From the NCBI GenBank assembly GCA_014238425.1, contig JABABD010000040.1, positions 248,001 to 312,000 of the forward strand: a stretch of DNA of 64,000 bases, read 5' to 3'. The DNA comes from Flavobacteriaceae bacterium. Its GTDB lineage: Bacteria > Bacteroidota > Bacteroidia > Flavobacteriales > Flavobacteriaceae. Positions 34,046-42,851 of the stretch are shown here, piece by piece (the first letter of the stretch is position 1; every line of letters begins with the position of its first letter). A model generated the notes under the pieces. It had not been told where the DNA came from. It ran no database searches and saw nothing but the letters and a program-made list of their open reading frames with translations. The translations under genes and the position numbers were made by a program.

Positions 34046-35422
34046 TTACAGTAATAACAATCCTAAAATATAAACAACAGTACCTACTAACATTAGTATT
34101 AATGTGTATGGTAATATTTCCTTAGCTTTAAGCTTTGTAATACCTAGCAAGGGAAGCGCCCAAAATGGCTGCATCATATTGGTGATTTGATCTCCATACG
34201 CCAAGGCCATAATGGCTTTTGGCAAAGGCACTCCTAGTTTTAAAGCTGATTCGATTACAATTGGGCCTTGAATGGCCCATTGTCCACCACCACTTGGTAC
34301 AAATATGTTTACGAGTCCTGCACTGAAAAATGTATAGATCGGCAATGTGGTAGACGTGGCAATGGATGTAAATGCATCAGACACCATGACTACCATACCA
34401 GTACTTTTCATAATACCCATTATGCCGAAATACAGAGGGAATTGAATGAGAATACCTGAAGTTCCTTTAATGGCTTCCTCCAAAGCATTTAAAAAATTAG
34501 AAAAACTTCCATGTAGTATAATTGCTAATCCCAACATAAAAAAGTTTAACATGTTTGGGGTAATCTGTAATTCTATGAGGTTGCTCCAATACTGATAAAA
34601 AAATGTAACTAACATTACGATTCCGAAACCTATGGCTAAAATTTTAGAATAATCCAATTTTTCTGCGCCATCTAAATCTTCAGCCTTAGATTGATTGAAT
34701 TTATACTCTTCAAGAGTATATTCAGTATCTTTAGTTGACTTCGCTAATCGCGACAAGGTAAACGGAATAACTACGAGCAAAACACCAAAAATTACAAGGT
34801 TCCACCAGCTGAACACCGTCATATCAAAATTGATACTCGAAGGAAGCTGATTTAATATGTCTTTTGACGAGATCCCTTCCATCAAGGTTTGCAAATGGTC
34901 CGTTTCCGTCACCTTAATGGGTGCAGAACCACTTATACCTCCATGCCACACCATAAGGCCTACATAACCTGCAGCACCAACCAAAGGGTAATTAATCTTA
35001 ATATTATCTTGAAGCGCTTTTTCGCCTATTTTTCTAGCGAGAATCGCTCCAAAAATAAGTCCTAGACCCCAATTGAAAAATGCAACTAGCATCGTTGTTA
35101 TACTCACTAATATGACTGCACTTGAAGTGTTAGTTGCATATTTGGTCAAACTCAAAATGAGTTTACTCATGGGTTTACTCAAAACAAGAACATGTCCTAA
35201 TACCAAAATAAGCATCATTTGGTAGGCAAAAACCAATAAGCCATTGTTCCAAATACCATCTTCCCAATAAGAAAGAATGGTTAGTAAATGATTATTATCT
35301 TTCGGCGCATCAGTAGAAATCAATGCAAGAACAATAGTTACAATAGTCAATAAGATTGCAATCGTAAACGGTGACGGCAGATAACGCTTAAAAATTGTTT
35401 CTATGCTTCTAGTGATGTTCAT
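34046..35422 (-). CDS. atoE: Short-chain fatty acid transporter (AtoE/ScFAT family)
   Basis: The ATG at 35422 (MNITRSIETIFKRYLPSPFTIAILLTIVT) is chosen over an upstream TTG; the protein is then 458 residues. It has about eleven membrane helices and AtoE-like stretches: WEDGIWNNGLLVFAYQMMLILVLGHVL, ATNTSSAVILVSITTMLVAFFNWGLGLIFGA, WHGGISGSAPI, and VPSGGGQWAIQGPIVIESALKLG with GDQITNMMQPFWALPLLGI near the C-terminus. The family imports short-chain fatty acids such as butyrate or acetoacetate. A CoA transferase partner is not in this window. Confidence 0.88.
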   Translation of the reverse strand: MNITRSIETIFKRYLPSPFTIAILLTIVTIVLALISTDAPKDNNHLLTILSYWEDGIWNNGLLVFAYQMMLILVLGHVLVLSKPMSKLILSLTKYATNTSSAVILVSITTMLVAFFNWGLGLIFGAILARKIGEKALQDNIKINYPLVGAAGYVGLMVWHGGISGSAPIKVTETDHLQTLMEGISSKDILNQLPSSINFDMTVFSWWNLVIFGVLLVVIPFTLSRLAKSTKDTEYTLEEYKFNQSKAEDLDGAEKLDYSKILAIGFGIVMLVTFFYQYWSNLIELQITPNMLNFFMLGLAIILHGSFSNFLNALEEAIKGTSGILIQFPLYFGIMGIMKSTGMVVMVSDAFTSIATSTTLPIYTFFSAGLVNIFVPSGGGQWAIQGPIVIESALKLGVPLPKAIMALAYGDQITNMMQPFWALPLLGITKLKAKEILPYTLILMLVGTVVYILGLLLL

Positions 35423-35456
35423 AAACTGAAAGTAAGACAAATTCCATTAAAAATAA

Positions 35457-35481
35457 AAACCTCAATACAATATTGAGGTTT
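35457..35481 (-). terminator. Hairpin between the AtoE and DUF3127 genes
   Basis: AAACCTCAATA and TATTGAGGTTT form a perfect 11-bp stem with a 3-nt loop, downstream of the minus-strand gene starting at 35422's neighbour and upstream of the DUF3127 gene. It fits best as a terminator or leader hairpin in the 77-nt gap. Confidence 0.5.
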
Positions 35482-35516
35482 ATAAAGACTTCTACTTTAT
35501 AGGAATGATAACTTAA

Positions 35517-35891
35517 TTAAAACGGCAAATCATCATGATCTTCCTCATTAAGATCAGTAGCTGGTTCAAAGGCTTCTGCTGGAGGAACAGGTGGCATTCC
35601 TTCTGGAGCCGCTTCGCTTAAATTTTCTATTCTCCATCCTTGAATCGAATTAAAATATTTAGTTTCCCCTTGAGGATTCACCCATTCGCGACCTCTTATA
35701 TTGATACTGATCTTAACATTTTGTCCAACTTGATAGTTATTTAACAAATCTGTTTTGTCTTGCACAAATTCTACCATAATATGTTGCGGGTATTGCTCTT
35801 CAGTTGTCAATACGATTTCTCTTTTTCTAAACCCATTACTACCAAATGTTTGGGTTTCGCCTATCATTTTTACTTTTCCTTGAATTTCCAT
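35517..35891 (-). CDS. DUF3127 family protein with SSB-like acidic C-terminal tip
   Basis: The 124-residue protein matches DUF3127: MEIQGKVKMIGETQTFGSNGFRKREIVLTTEEQYPQHIMVEFVQDK, then NYQVGQNVKISINIRGREW and GETKYFNSIQGWRIENL. The layout (short strand, G-F-x-K-R, strand, G-W) resembles an OB fold. After a Pro/Ala-rich linker the protein ends EEDHDDLPF, the same kind of acidic D-D-L-P-F tip that SSB uses to recruit repair and replication proteins (the window's SSB ends GEDDDLPF). This suggests a DNA-linked role, though the family is officially of unknown function. Confidence 0.9.
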   Translation of the reverse strand: MEIQGKVKMIGETQTFGSNGFRKREIVLTTEEQYPQHIMVEFVQDKTDLLNNYQVGQNVKISINIRGREWVNPQGETKYFNSIQGWRIENLSEAAPEGMPPVPPAEAFEPATDLNEEDHDDLPF

Positions 35892-35975
35892 TTATTATTG
35901 TTATTTATTTATTCTATTATTCTGGTTTATTATTGAGACTTCTGGATTGCACTTTAAGTAACATTAAGAATTGAT

Positions 35976-36845
35976 TCATGAGAGTAACAGTTTCCATGCA
36001 CTATCGATATCTCCATAGCTTAAATAATCTTTGGCTTTTCTATGTTTTGTTCTCAGAGATGCACCCATTAATTGCGGATGTTTTTCTCCTATTTTTTTTA
36101 TAAAATCTTCCGCATCTTCTTTTGATGGCAATGCTTCTACGTTAGCTAACATGCCTAAATCATTTCCTGTCAATATCATACTATTCTTGATATGATCAGG
36201 AAGGTTATCAACACCTATACCTAAGGTTGATAAGGGTTTAGGTATTTCGAAAAATCCATTTCTAGCGCGACTATAATAGCTTCCTCCTGCTCTTGCTACC
36301 AAATCTAATTTCTCTTGATCTATTTGCTCCTCATCGTTTAGATAATCATCATCTACATGAAGTTTAACGACTTCGCATATAATCAAATTTCCAGCGCCTC
36401 CTTCATTTCCTAAAGTAATAATATCATTAACCTTACATTCGAACTGTACAGGAGACTCAGCCACGCGAAATGGCTTTACTAGATCAGATTTTTGCATCGT
36501 AAGTCCGGCTTTTTCAAACTCATTTACATCTTCAGGATACTCGGTACTGCTCAATGACATTTGATGTACTATATCATAGTTAACAACGTTTATCACTACT
36601 TCTTTAGTCTGCTTTGCGTTCTCTAATGTGTGCTTGGTTGTATTGTTTCTAACACGTCTCGCAGGAGAAAATATCATAATTGGCGGATTTGCACTAAACA
36701 CATTAAAGAAACTAAAAGGTGAAAGGTTAGGATTGCCGTCAGCATCAATAGTACTTGCGAAAGCAATTGGTCTAGGTGCAACTGCACTTAACAGTAATCC
36801 ATGTAATTTTCCTGTAGAAATATCTTTAGGAATAAATGACGCCAT
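35976..36845 (-). CDS. Flavin reductase family protein (FMN-binding split barrel)
   Basis: The ATG at 36845 (MASFIPKDISTGKLHGLLLSAVAPRPIAFASTID) is the family start; a longer upstream frame adds 43 hydrophobic residues with no family match. The 289-residue protein has the flavin reductase-like split barrel: GNPNLSPFSFFNVFSANPPIMIFSP, TLENAKQTKEVVINVV, VQFECKVNDIITLGNEGGAGNLIICEVVKLH. A C-terminal extension of about 90 residues carries AGGSYYSRARNGFFEIPKPL. These proteins bind FMN and reduce it or related substrates with NAD(P)H. The exact substrate is unknown. It is divergent from the histidine kinase. Confidence 0.88.
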   Translation of the reverse strand: MASFIPKDISTGKLHGLLLSAVAPRPIAFASTIDADGNPNLSPFSFFNVFSANPPIMIFSPARRVRNNTTKHTLENAKQTKEVVINVVNYDIVHQMSLSSTEYPEDVNEFEKAGLTMQKSDLVKPFRVAESPVQFECKVNDIITLGNEGGAGNLIICEVVKLHVDDDYLNDEEQIDQEKLDLVARAGGSYYSRARNGFFEIPKPLSTLGIGVDNLPDHIKNSMILTGNDLGMLANVEALPSKEDAEDFIKKIGEKHPQLMGASLRTKHRKAKDYLSYGDIDSAWKLLLS

Positions 36846-36973
36846 TGAAAAAAATTGATTTTGCCAAAGGTAACTAATATGCAATTCACCTAAAAACAAT
36901 TTGAAGGCATTGCTAAACAATAATATTAACAATATTACATTATATTTAGGATGACTAAAAATTGCTAAAACCA

Positions 36974-38140
36974 ATGCAGATAACCAGCAATAAGAATGCC
37001 TTTAGATGGTTGATGATTATCGTATCCTTTATCATTATCTCTCTTATTTTGTGGAATACTTATAGATTCTTTCAAAGTTTCAAAGAAGAAGAACGCATGA
37101 AAATGCGCAATTGGTCATTTGCTTATCCTGATCTCTTAAAAAGTTCTGACTTAGAGCAAGATATTGGTGATTTGCCCCTCCAAATATTGCAGAGCAATAC
37201 TTCAACACCAATGATATTGGTTGACGATAAGGGCAATTATGTAAATAGTAATAACCTATCAAAGGAACAAGAACAAAAACTAGAAGACTCCATATATTTA
37301 AAAAAAATATTGAACAAATATGAAAGTGAGTACAAACCAATACCAATAAAAATAGGAGATAAAATAGTAAGTACTATTTATTATGGCAATTCTGAATTAT
37401 TGAATAAACTCAAGTATTATCCAATTGCCTTATTACTGATTGTGTTTTTGTTTGGGGCTGTTGTTTATTTTTTCTATCGAAGTTCTAAAATAGCAACACA
37501 AAACAAGCTTTGGACGGGCATGGCTAAGGAAACTGCCCATCAAATAGGCACACCTTTATCCTCTTTAATTGGCTGGACCGAAATTTTAAAGAATGAGAAT
37601 GTCAATCCAGAATATATTTCTGAAATCGAGAAAGACATTTCACGTTTGCAAACCATCACGGATCGATTTTCCAAAGTAGGATCTGCGCCAACACTTCAAA
37701 AAGTAGATCTAGTTGAAGAAACCATAGAATCTTATAACTATTTAAAAGCACGCTCTTCTAAGCTTATTGATTTTAATTTAGAAACTCCGAATGCCGTTAT
37801 TTTTACAGACTTGAATCCGCAATTGTATAGCTGGACTATTGAGAATTTAGTAAAAAATGCTATTGACGCTATGAAGGGCAAAGGAAGCTTATCAGTAAAA
37901 ATCTTTTCGGCAGATAAATACGTACATATAAATATAACCGATTCTGGAAAAGGAATTCCTAAACAACTATACACTAAGATTTTTGAACCAGGATACACAA
38001 GTAAAAAACGAGGTTGGGGATTAGGATTGTCGCTTGCCAAAAGAATTATACAAGATTATCACAAAGGCAGGATACGTGTATTAACCTCGGAGATTGGCAA
38101 AGGCACTACAATGCAAATTTCATTAAAAATTATGGCATAA
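36974..38140 (+). CDS. Sensor histidine kinase (orphan)
   Basis: The ATG at 36974 (MQITSNKNAFRWLMIIVSF) gives 388 residues. TM1 is about residues 10-30 and TM2 about 147-168, enclosing a periplasmic sensor domain of about 115 residues without recognisable motif. No HAMP is obvious. The phosphoacceptor H-box is KETAHQIGTPLSSLIGWTEIL (His about 188), then the HATPase_c N box ENLVKNAIDAM, G1 DSGKGIP, F box IFEPGYTSK and G2 GWGLGLSLAKR. No response regulator is adjacent, so its partner lies elsewhere. A small zinc-ribbon membrane protein follows 9 nt downstream. Confidence 0.92.
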   Translation: MQITSNKNAFRWLMIIVSFIIISLILWNTYRFFQSFKEEERMKMRNWSFAYPDLLKSSDLEQDIGDLPLQILQSNTSTPMILVDDKGNYVNSNNLSKEQEQKLEDSIYLKKILNKYESEYKPIPIKIGDKIVSTIYYGNSELLNKLKYYPIALLLIVFLFGAVVYFFYRSSKIATQNKLWTGMAKETAHQIGTPLSSLIGWTEILKNENVNPEYISEIEKDISRLQTITDRFSKVGSAPTLQKVDLVEETIESYNYLKARSSKLIDFNLETPNAVIFTDLNPQLYSWTIENLVKNAIDAMKGKGSLSVKIFSADKYVHINITDSGKGIPKQLYTKIFEPGYTSKKRGWGLGLSLAKRIIQDYHKGRIRVLTSEIGKGTTMQISLKIMA

Positions 38141-38149
38141 TTCTATACT

Positions 38150-38512
38150 ATGAACGAAAAACTAATCACCATAAAAGAAGTCTCTCTAAAAAATAATTGC
38201 CCTGAATGCTATTCAACAGAAGGGCTAATATTAACCTTCAAACAAAAATTTAAAGAAACCAATTTATATAAATCCATAACCAGTGATGTCGTTGATGAAT
38301 TAGCTTGCACAAAATGCACTACTACCATTTATCCCGTGAGTTGGACGGATGATATTGAACGTGTTTACGATTACCAGAAAAAAGCGTTTACACCAAAGAA
38401 AGCATCTATTAAATTAAAACGTCTTGCCTGGGTTTTATTTATCGCTATAGACCTAATCATTATAAGTATAATTCTGATTGTCTTTTTTCCTGGAATATTA
38501 GGGTTAAAATAA
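38150..38512 (+). CDS. Hypothetical zinc-ribbon protein with C-terminal membrane helix
   Basis: The 120-residue protein has two CxxC knuckles, NNCPECYST (about residue 17) and ACTKCTTTIYP (about 53), forming a likely zinc ribbon. A basic linker follows, then a single membrane helix (LAWVLFIAIDLIIISIILIVFFPGIL) at the C-terminus. I do not recognise a named family. It lies 9 nt behind the histidine kinase gene and may be co-transcribed with it, and convergent with the HIT gene, where stop codons abut. Confidence 0.7.
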   Translation: MNEKLITIKEVSLKNNCPECYSTEGLILTFKQKFKETNLYKSITSDVVDELACTKCTTTIYPVSWTDDIERVYDYQKKAFTPKKASIKLKRLAWVLFIAIDLIIISIILIVFFPGILGLK

Positions 38513-38902
38513 TTAGAGTGAGTTATTAATAGCCTTTGCAGTCGCCACAAATTCCTCTTTAGTAAGCGTTTTCTTCATCAAGAAACGTGCATCTTCCATA
38601 GAGTTTAAAGGAATTAAATGCACATGTGCATGAGGCACTTCCAAACCAATAACAGTCATCCCAACACGCTTGCAAGGGATTGCTTTTTCAATAGCAATAG
38701 CTACTTTTCGAGAGAATTGCATTAAGCCATTATAAGTGTTTTCATCTGCATCAAACAGTTTATCTACTTCTTTCTTAGGAATACACAAAGTATGACCTTT
38801 TGCATTTGGATTAATATCCAGAAATGCTAAAAAATCATCTGTTTCTGCTACTTTGTAGCATGGAATCTCTCCATTAATAATTTTTGTGAATATGGTTGCC
38901 AT
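38513..38902 (-). CDS. HIT family protein (histidine triad nucleotide hydrolase)
   Basis: The 129-residue protein has the HIT fold: IFTKIINGEIPCYKVAETDDFLAFLDINPNAKGHTLCIPK and the histidine triad PHAHVHLIPLNS. These enzymes hydrolyse nucleoside phosphoramidates or dinucleotides. The start overlaps the greA stop by one base, so the two genes are co-translated; the greA-HIT pair is common in Bacteroidota. Confidence 0.93.
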   Translation of the reverse strand: MATIFTKIINGEIPCYKVAETDDFLAFLDINPNAKGHTLCIPKKEVDKLFDADENTYNGLMQFSRKVAIAIEKAIPCKRVGMTVIGLEVPHAHVHLIPLNSMEDARFLMKKTLTKEEFVATAKAINNSL

Positions 38903-39375
38903 TATCGGCTTATTTCAATTATATCAAACTTCATCACACCATTTGGAACTTGTATCTCAGCAACTTCGCCCACTGATTTACCTAAAAGACCTTTACCAAT
39001 CGGTGAATTAACAGATATCTTACCTGCCGCTAAGTCAGCTTCTCCATCTGCTACCAAAGTATAATTCATTTCCATTCCATTGGTCTGGTTTTTTATTTTT
39101 ACTTTAGATAATACTAATATTTTAGAAGTGTCTAATTGAGATTCATCTATCAATCTTGCACCAGATAATGTTTCCTCTAGCTTAGAAATTTTCATCTCCA
39201 GCATGCCTTGCGCCTCTTTTGCGGCGTCATATTCGGCATTTTCACTCAAATCTCCCTTATCTCTCGCCTCGGCTATAGCGCGCGAAGCGTTTGGACGCTC
39301 TATATCTTTCAGTTGACGCAACTCATCACGTAATTTTTTTAGTCCCTCAGCTGTGTAGTATGATACTTTACTCAT
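38902..39375 (-). CDS. greA: Transcription elongation factor GreA
   Basis: The 157-residue protein is a full-length GreA. The N-terminal coiled coil contains the acidic tip region (IAEARDKGDLSENAEYDAAKEAQGMLEMKISKLEETL), and the C-terminal FKBP-like domain has MEMNYTLVADGEADLAAGKISVNSPIGKGLLGKSVGEVAEIQVP. It enters the RNA polymerase secondary channel and stimulates transcript cleavage to rescue stalled complexes. TATATTTG at 39428-39435 (minus strand) is a candidate -7 box. Confidence 0.96.
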   Translation of the reverse strand: MSKVSYYTAEGLKKLRDELRQLKDIERPNASRAIAEARDKGDLSENAEYDAAKEAQGMLEMKISKLEETLSGARLIDESQLDTSKILVLSKVKIKNQTNGMEMNYTLVADGEADLAAGKISVNSPIGKGLLGKSVGEVAEIQVPNGVMKFDIIEISR

Positions 39376-39486
39376 GACTTCATCGTTTTATAAATACAAA
39401 AATCCCGTTCACACGAGATTCAGTATGCAAATATACAAATTATTTACCTGACAGTTGATTTTTACGTAAATTACAAGCTCTTTAAA

Positions 39487-39933
39487 ATGTCTATGAAAAC
39501 ACACTTATATATCTTATTGTTAGCACTATCATTAATATCATGTAGTAGTAATGATGATGGTCGAAATGGTAACCCAAACATTCCTGACTTTGCTTTTGAC
39601 ACGGGAACTTTAATCAACACCAATCTTCCTCAATTTAGTAATCTGCAATTTCCTGGTAATTTTATTGTACTAAATCAATATGGTGTTAATGGCGTTGTAC
39701 TTTATAGTTCTGGAACAACCTATAGTGCATTTGAGTTAAGTGACCCCAATCACCAAGTTAATACTTGCTCTCGTCTTACAGTTGAAGGCATCATTGCATC
39801 TTGTACTTGTGATGACGGTAATAGTTATAACATTGTAAACGGCGGACTACAAGAAGGCACATCTGGCCAATATGGTCTTGTGCCGTATGGCGTAGAAGTT
39901 ATCGGAAATATCATCCGGGTTTTTAATAATTAA
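39487..39933 (+). CDS. Lipoprotein with Rieske-like fold lacking the usual iron-sulfur ligands
   Basis: The 148-residue protein has a lipoprotein signal (LLLALSLISCSSNDD, lipidated Cys about residue 19). An in-frame ATG two codons in is an equal alternative start. The mature part resembles Rieske-type beta proteins: FIVLNQYGVNGVVLYSSGTTYSAFELSDPNH, then TCSRLTVEGIIASCTCDDGNSYNIVNGG and YGLVPYGVEVIGNIIRVF. In true Rieske proteins the two loops hold CxH and CxxH. Here cysteines occur (C-x-R, C-T-C) but the histidines do not, so a 2Fe-2S cluster is unlikely. It is one nucleotide upstream of a secreted dioxygenase-like gene. Confidence 0.75.
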   Translation: MSMKTHLYILLLALSLISCSSNDDGRNGNPNIPDFAFDTGTLINTNLPQFSNLQFPGNFIVLNQYGVNGVVLYSSGTTYSAFELSDPNHQVNTCSRLTVEGIIASCTCDDGNSYNIVNGGLQEGTSGQYGLVPYGVEVIGNIIRVFNN

Positions 39934-39934
39934 T

Positions 39935-40555
39935 ATGAATAAGCGTTTCTTAATATGGGTTTTGTTTTTAACATTCTCCTTATGCAATGCTCAAAATAGA
40001 AACGTAAAACTAGTTGGTGGCTCTTGTGAGGGTTGTGAAGCAATCTTCGAGTATCAAGACAAAGTACTTTCTTCTATTGATACCTTACCGCTTTTTAATG
40101 ATAATACGCCAAAACTAAAACTATCAGGTATAGTATTTGAAAAAGATGGCATAACTCCTGCTAAAAATGTCATTATATACATTTATCAAACCAATAGGAG
40201 AGGTATATACCAAACAAAAGGAAATGAAAAGGGCTGGGCAAGAAGACATGGTTTTATTCGTGGTTGGGTAAAAACCAACGCTAAAGGCGAGTATACATTC
40301 TTTACATTTCGGCCTGGAGCATATCCTAATAGGCGTGCGCCTGAACATATTCATGTTACCATTAAGGAACCAAGCAAGAATGCGTACTATATCGATGATT
40401 TTATGTTCGAAGATGACCCTCTTTTATCAAATTCCATTCGTGATGAGCTCAATAATAGAGGAGGCTCTGGAATAGTATTACCCAAGAAAAATGGTCAAGT
40501 TCATGACGTGTCCAGAAATCTAATCCTGGGACTTAATATTCCTAACTATAACTAG
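39935..40555 (+). CDS. Secreted intradiol ring-cleavage dioxygenase-like protein
   Basis: The 206-residue protein has a signal peptide (residues 1-19, ending SLCNAQ), a C-x2-C pair (residues 31 and 34, GGSCEGCEAI), and a catechol dioxygenase-type beta sandwich. The likely iron ligands are visible: Y92 in IYQTNRRGIY, Y130 in FRPGAYPNRR, and H138 and H140 in APEHIHVTI. The family normally opens catechol rings with Fe(III). Export and the absence of an aromatic-degradation cluster suggest another substrate. It forms a two-gene unit with the preceding Rieske-like lipoprotein. Confidence 0.85.
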   Translation: MNKRFLIWVLFLTFSLCNAQNRNVKLVGGSCEGCEAIFEYQDKVLSSIDTLPLFNDNTPKLKLSGIVFEKDGITPAKNVIIYIYQTNRRGIYQTKGNEKGWARRHGFIRGWVKTNAKGEYTFFTFRPGAYPNRRAPEHIHVTIKEPSKNAYYIDDFMFEDDPLLSNSIRDELNNRGGSGIVLPKKNGQVHDVSRNLILGLNIPNYN

Positions 40556-40559
40556 CATA

Positions 40560-42740
40560 CTAAAACTTAAATGTGGCTCCAAGGAAAAAATTCGTTCCCG
40601 CTTGTGGGTAATAACCTGCCCCATCTAATGTCGTGGTTTGACCAGGTACAGACCAAGTATCATCATATGTAAAGTAATACCCATTAGAAACATACTCTGT
40701 ATTAAACAAATTATTCAATAATCCTGAAAACACAATCGATTTGAAAATGGATTTTGGTTTAACTTCATACGTGATGTTGAAATCATTTACAAAATAACTA
40801 TCTAATTTCGAAGTCTCTACATCAAAATTACTCATGTATTGCTCACCAACATACTTAGAAAGAAATACTAATTGAAGGTTTTCTATCGGAGTATATTGCA
40901 ACATGCTGCCAATAATTAAATTAGGTGAATAGGATATGTTTGTATTCCCCAAGTCTGCTATCTCACCATTTAAAGTTCGTGTGAAATTTACATTCTTATT
41001 AGCACTAATACCTATGTTAGGTCTAATCGAAAACTTATCAGACACCTTTAATTGGGCATCGATTTCCAGTCCTAATCGATAACTTTTACCACTATTAGCA
41101 CGGATAGGCGATCCCACATCATCCAAGGCACCAGTTAGCACTAACTGATTGTTATAAGCCATATAATATATATTGGCATTTAATATGGTTTTTTCAGAAC
41201 TATGTCTCCACCCTAACTCAAAATCATTAAGCTGTTCTGGTTCAGGATTGCCATTTTCATAATCAGTTCTGTTAGGTTCTCTATTAGCGCGTGCATAAGA
41301 TGCATACAAACTATTCTGTTGATTAATTTGATAATTTGCACCAACTTTTGGATTAAAGAATGTAAAATTATCATCTACTGAAAAAGTCACTAGATCAGAG
41401 TTGAGGCCACCATCAGTTGAGTAATCTATACTTCGCATTTGCAAATCTCCGTAGAGACTCCATTGATCATCTAGTTTAATTGTGGCTTTAGAGAACATAT
41501 TGAATTCCGTTTTCTTGGCTGAATTATCATAATAACGATCTCTTATTTCGCTATCACTTGCAAATTGTGCCCAAATCACCTCTCCAAAATGATCTCCTTT
41601 ATATACATTATAAGATCCGCCAAAAATGACATCTGCTTTTCGGTTCTTATAATTTAATGAAAAAGTCGTTCCATAAAAATCATTATCCAACCATCGTCTT
41701 CGTATAAGGTCAGTAGTTTCAATAGTTTCCCCACCAATGGTTATTGGTGAAAACCCATAGGTGCTAAAGTCCTCATTCTCTTTATATTGCTCAAAATATC
41801 CTCTTCCATAAGTATAATGAAATGCTACATTCGACGACCAATTATTATCATATCGCTGATTCCAGTGCAACTGGTAATGGTCTTGATTATAATTATCGAC
41901 TTCATTATCATAAAACTGTGTATTACCGTCTGCATCGGTATAAATTCCAGCAGGATTAAAAGTTCTATCTGATTCCAAAGTAGCAGCGTCGACACCAAAC
42001 CAAGACTGATATGTTCGTTCAAATCCGCCGAAAGCAATAGCCTTAATTAATGTATTATCAGCCACATAACTTCCTTGCAAAAAATAGGATTTCAACTCAG
42101 ATTCGGCGCGATCTATATAACCATCACTAGTGATTTTTGATAATCGTCCGGCAATTTCAAAATGATCATTTAGTTTTCCAGTACTGAACTTCAGCGTATT
42201 CTTAAACGTGTTAAATGACCCAATAGATGATGCTATTTCGGCATTGGCTTCATTTGAAACAGCATCTGTTAAGATATTTAAACTGGCGCCAAAAGCGCCT
42301 GACCCATTGGTAGATGTTCCAACACCTCGTTGCAATTGAAGGCTTTCTACTGACGATGCAAAATCGCCAAGATTCACCCAAAAAGTACCATGTGATTCTG
42401 AATCATTATATGGAATGCCATTGATAGTCACATTCACGCGAGTAGCGTCACTACCACGCACTCGAATACCTGTGTAACCAACACCAGCACCAGCATCCGT
42501 GGTTGTTACAACATTTGGTAAATAGTTCAATAATATTGGAATATCTTGTCCAAGATTTCTTTTTGCCAATTCTTTTTTAGTGACATTAGAAAATGTCATT
42601 GGAGTACCTTCTTTAACGCGGATAGCGTTGACTAATATTTCATCTAATTTCTGGACTTGGGTTGAGTCATTCTGCTTTTCTTGAGCATTAAGACAAAAAG
42701 AAACTAAACATAAAGCTGTTAACAGGTAAATACTTTTCAT
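40560..42740 (-). CDS. TonB-dependent receptor under TPP riboswitch control (probable thiamine-related uptake)
   Basis: The 726-residue protein has a signal peptide (CLVSFCLNAQ), a TonB box-like segment (DEILVNAIRV), a plug domain (LNYLPNVVTTTDAGAGVGYTGIRVRGSDATRVNVTINGIPYND and GVGTSTNGSGAFGASLNILT), and a 22-strand barrel ending GATFKF. It lacks the N-terminal carboxypeptidase-like domain of SusC-type receptors. A TPP riboswitch stands in its leader (42852-42933), so the substrate is most likely thiamine or a precursor. The operon immediately upstream supplies a Thiamine_BP-like protein, a PnuC/PnuT permease and a kinase, completing a possible uptake route. Confidence 0.92.
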   Translation of the reverse strand: MKSIYLLTALCLVSFCLNAQEKQNDSTQVQKLDEILVNAIRVKEGTPMTFSNVTKKELAKRNLGQDIPILLNYLPNVVTTTDAGAGVGYTGIRVRGSDATRVNVTINGIPYNDSESHGTFWVNLGDFASSVESLQLQRGVGTSTNGSGAFGASLNILTDAVSNEANAEIASSIGSFNTFKNTLKFSTGKLNDHFEIAGRLSKITSDGYIDRAESELKSYFLQGSYVADNTLIKAIAFGGFERTYQSWFGVDAATLESDRTFNPAGIYTDADGNTQFYDNEVDNYNQDHYQLHWNQRYDNNWSSNVAFHYTYGRGYFEQYKENEDFSTYGFSPITIGGETIETTDLIRRRWLDNDFYGTTFSLNYKNRKADVIFGGSYNVYKGDHFGEVIWAQFASDSEIRDRYYDNSAKKTEFNMFSKATIKLDDQWSLYGDLQMRSIDYSTDGGLNSDLVTFSVDDNFTFFNPKVGANYQINQQNSLYASYARANREPNRTDYENGNPEPEQLNDFELGWRHSSEKTILNANIYYMAYNNQLVLTGALDDVGSPIRANSGKSYRLGLEIDAQLKVSDKFSIRPNIGISANKNVNFTRTLNGEIADLGNTNISYSPNLIIGSMLQYTPIENLQLVFLSKYVGEQYMSNFDVETSKLDSYFVNDFNITYEVKPKSIFKSIVFSGLLNNLFNTEYVSNGYYFTYDDTWSVPGQTTTLDGAGYYPQAGTNFFLGATFKF

Positions 42741-42851
42741 TCGAAACTATCATTAATACGAATAAAAAGGGGTAGTTATTCTTGTTTTTAATTGATTTAT
42801 TAAACACCACAAGAAATTCTTCGAGCTTGTCGAAATAAATACATTTGTTGT

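Noticed and set aside
36846-36974. N-terminal extension of the flavin reductase gene up to 36974
   Set aside because: The added 43 residues are hydrophobic and unlike the family; the ATG at 36845 begins the conserved sequence.
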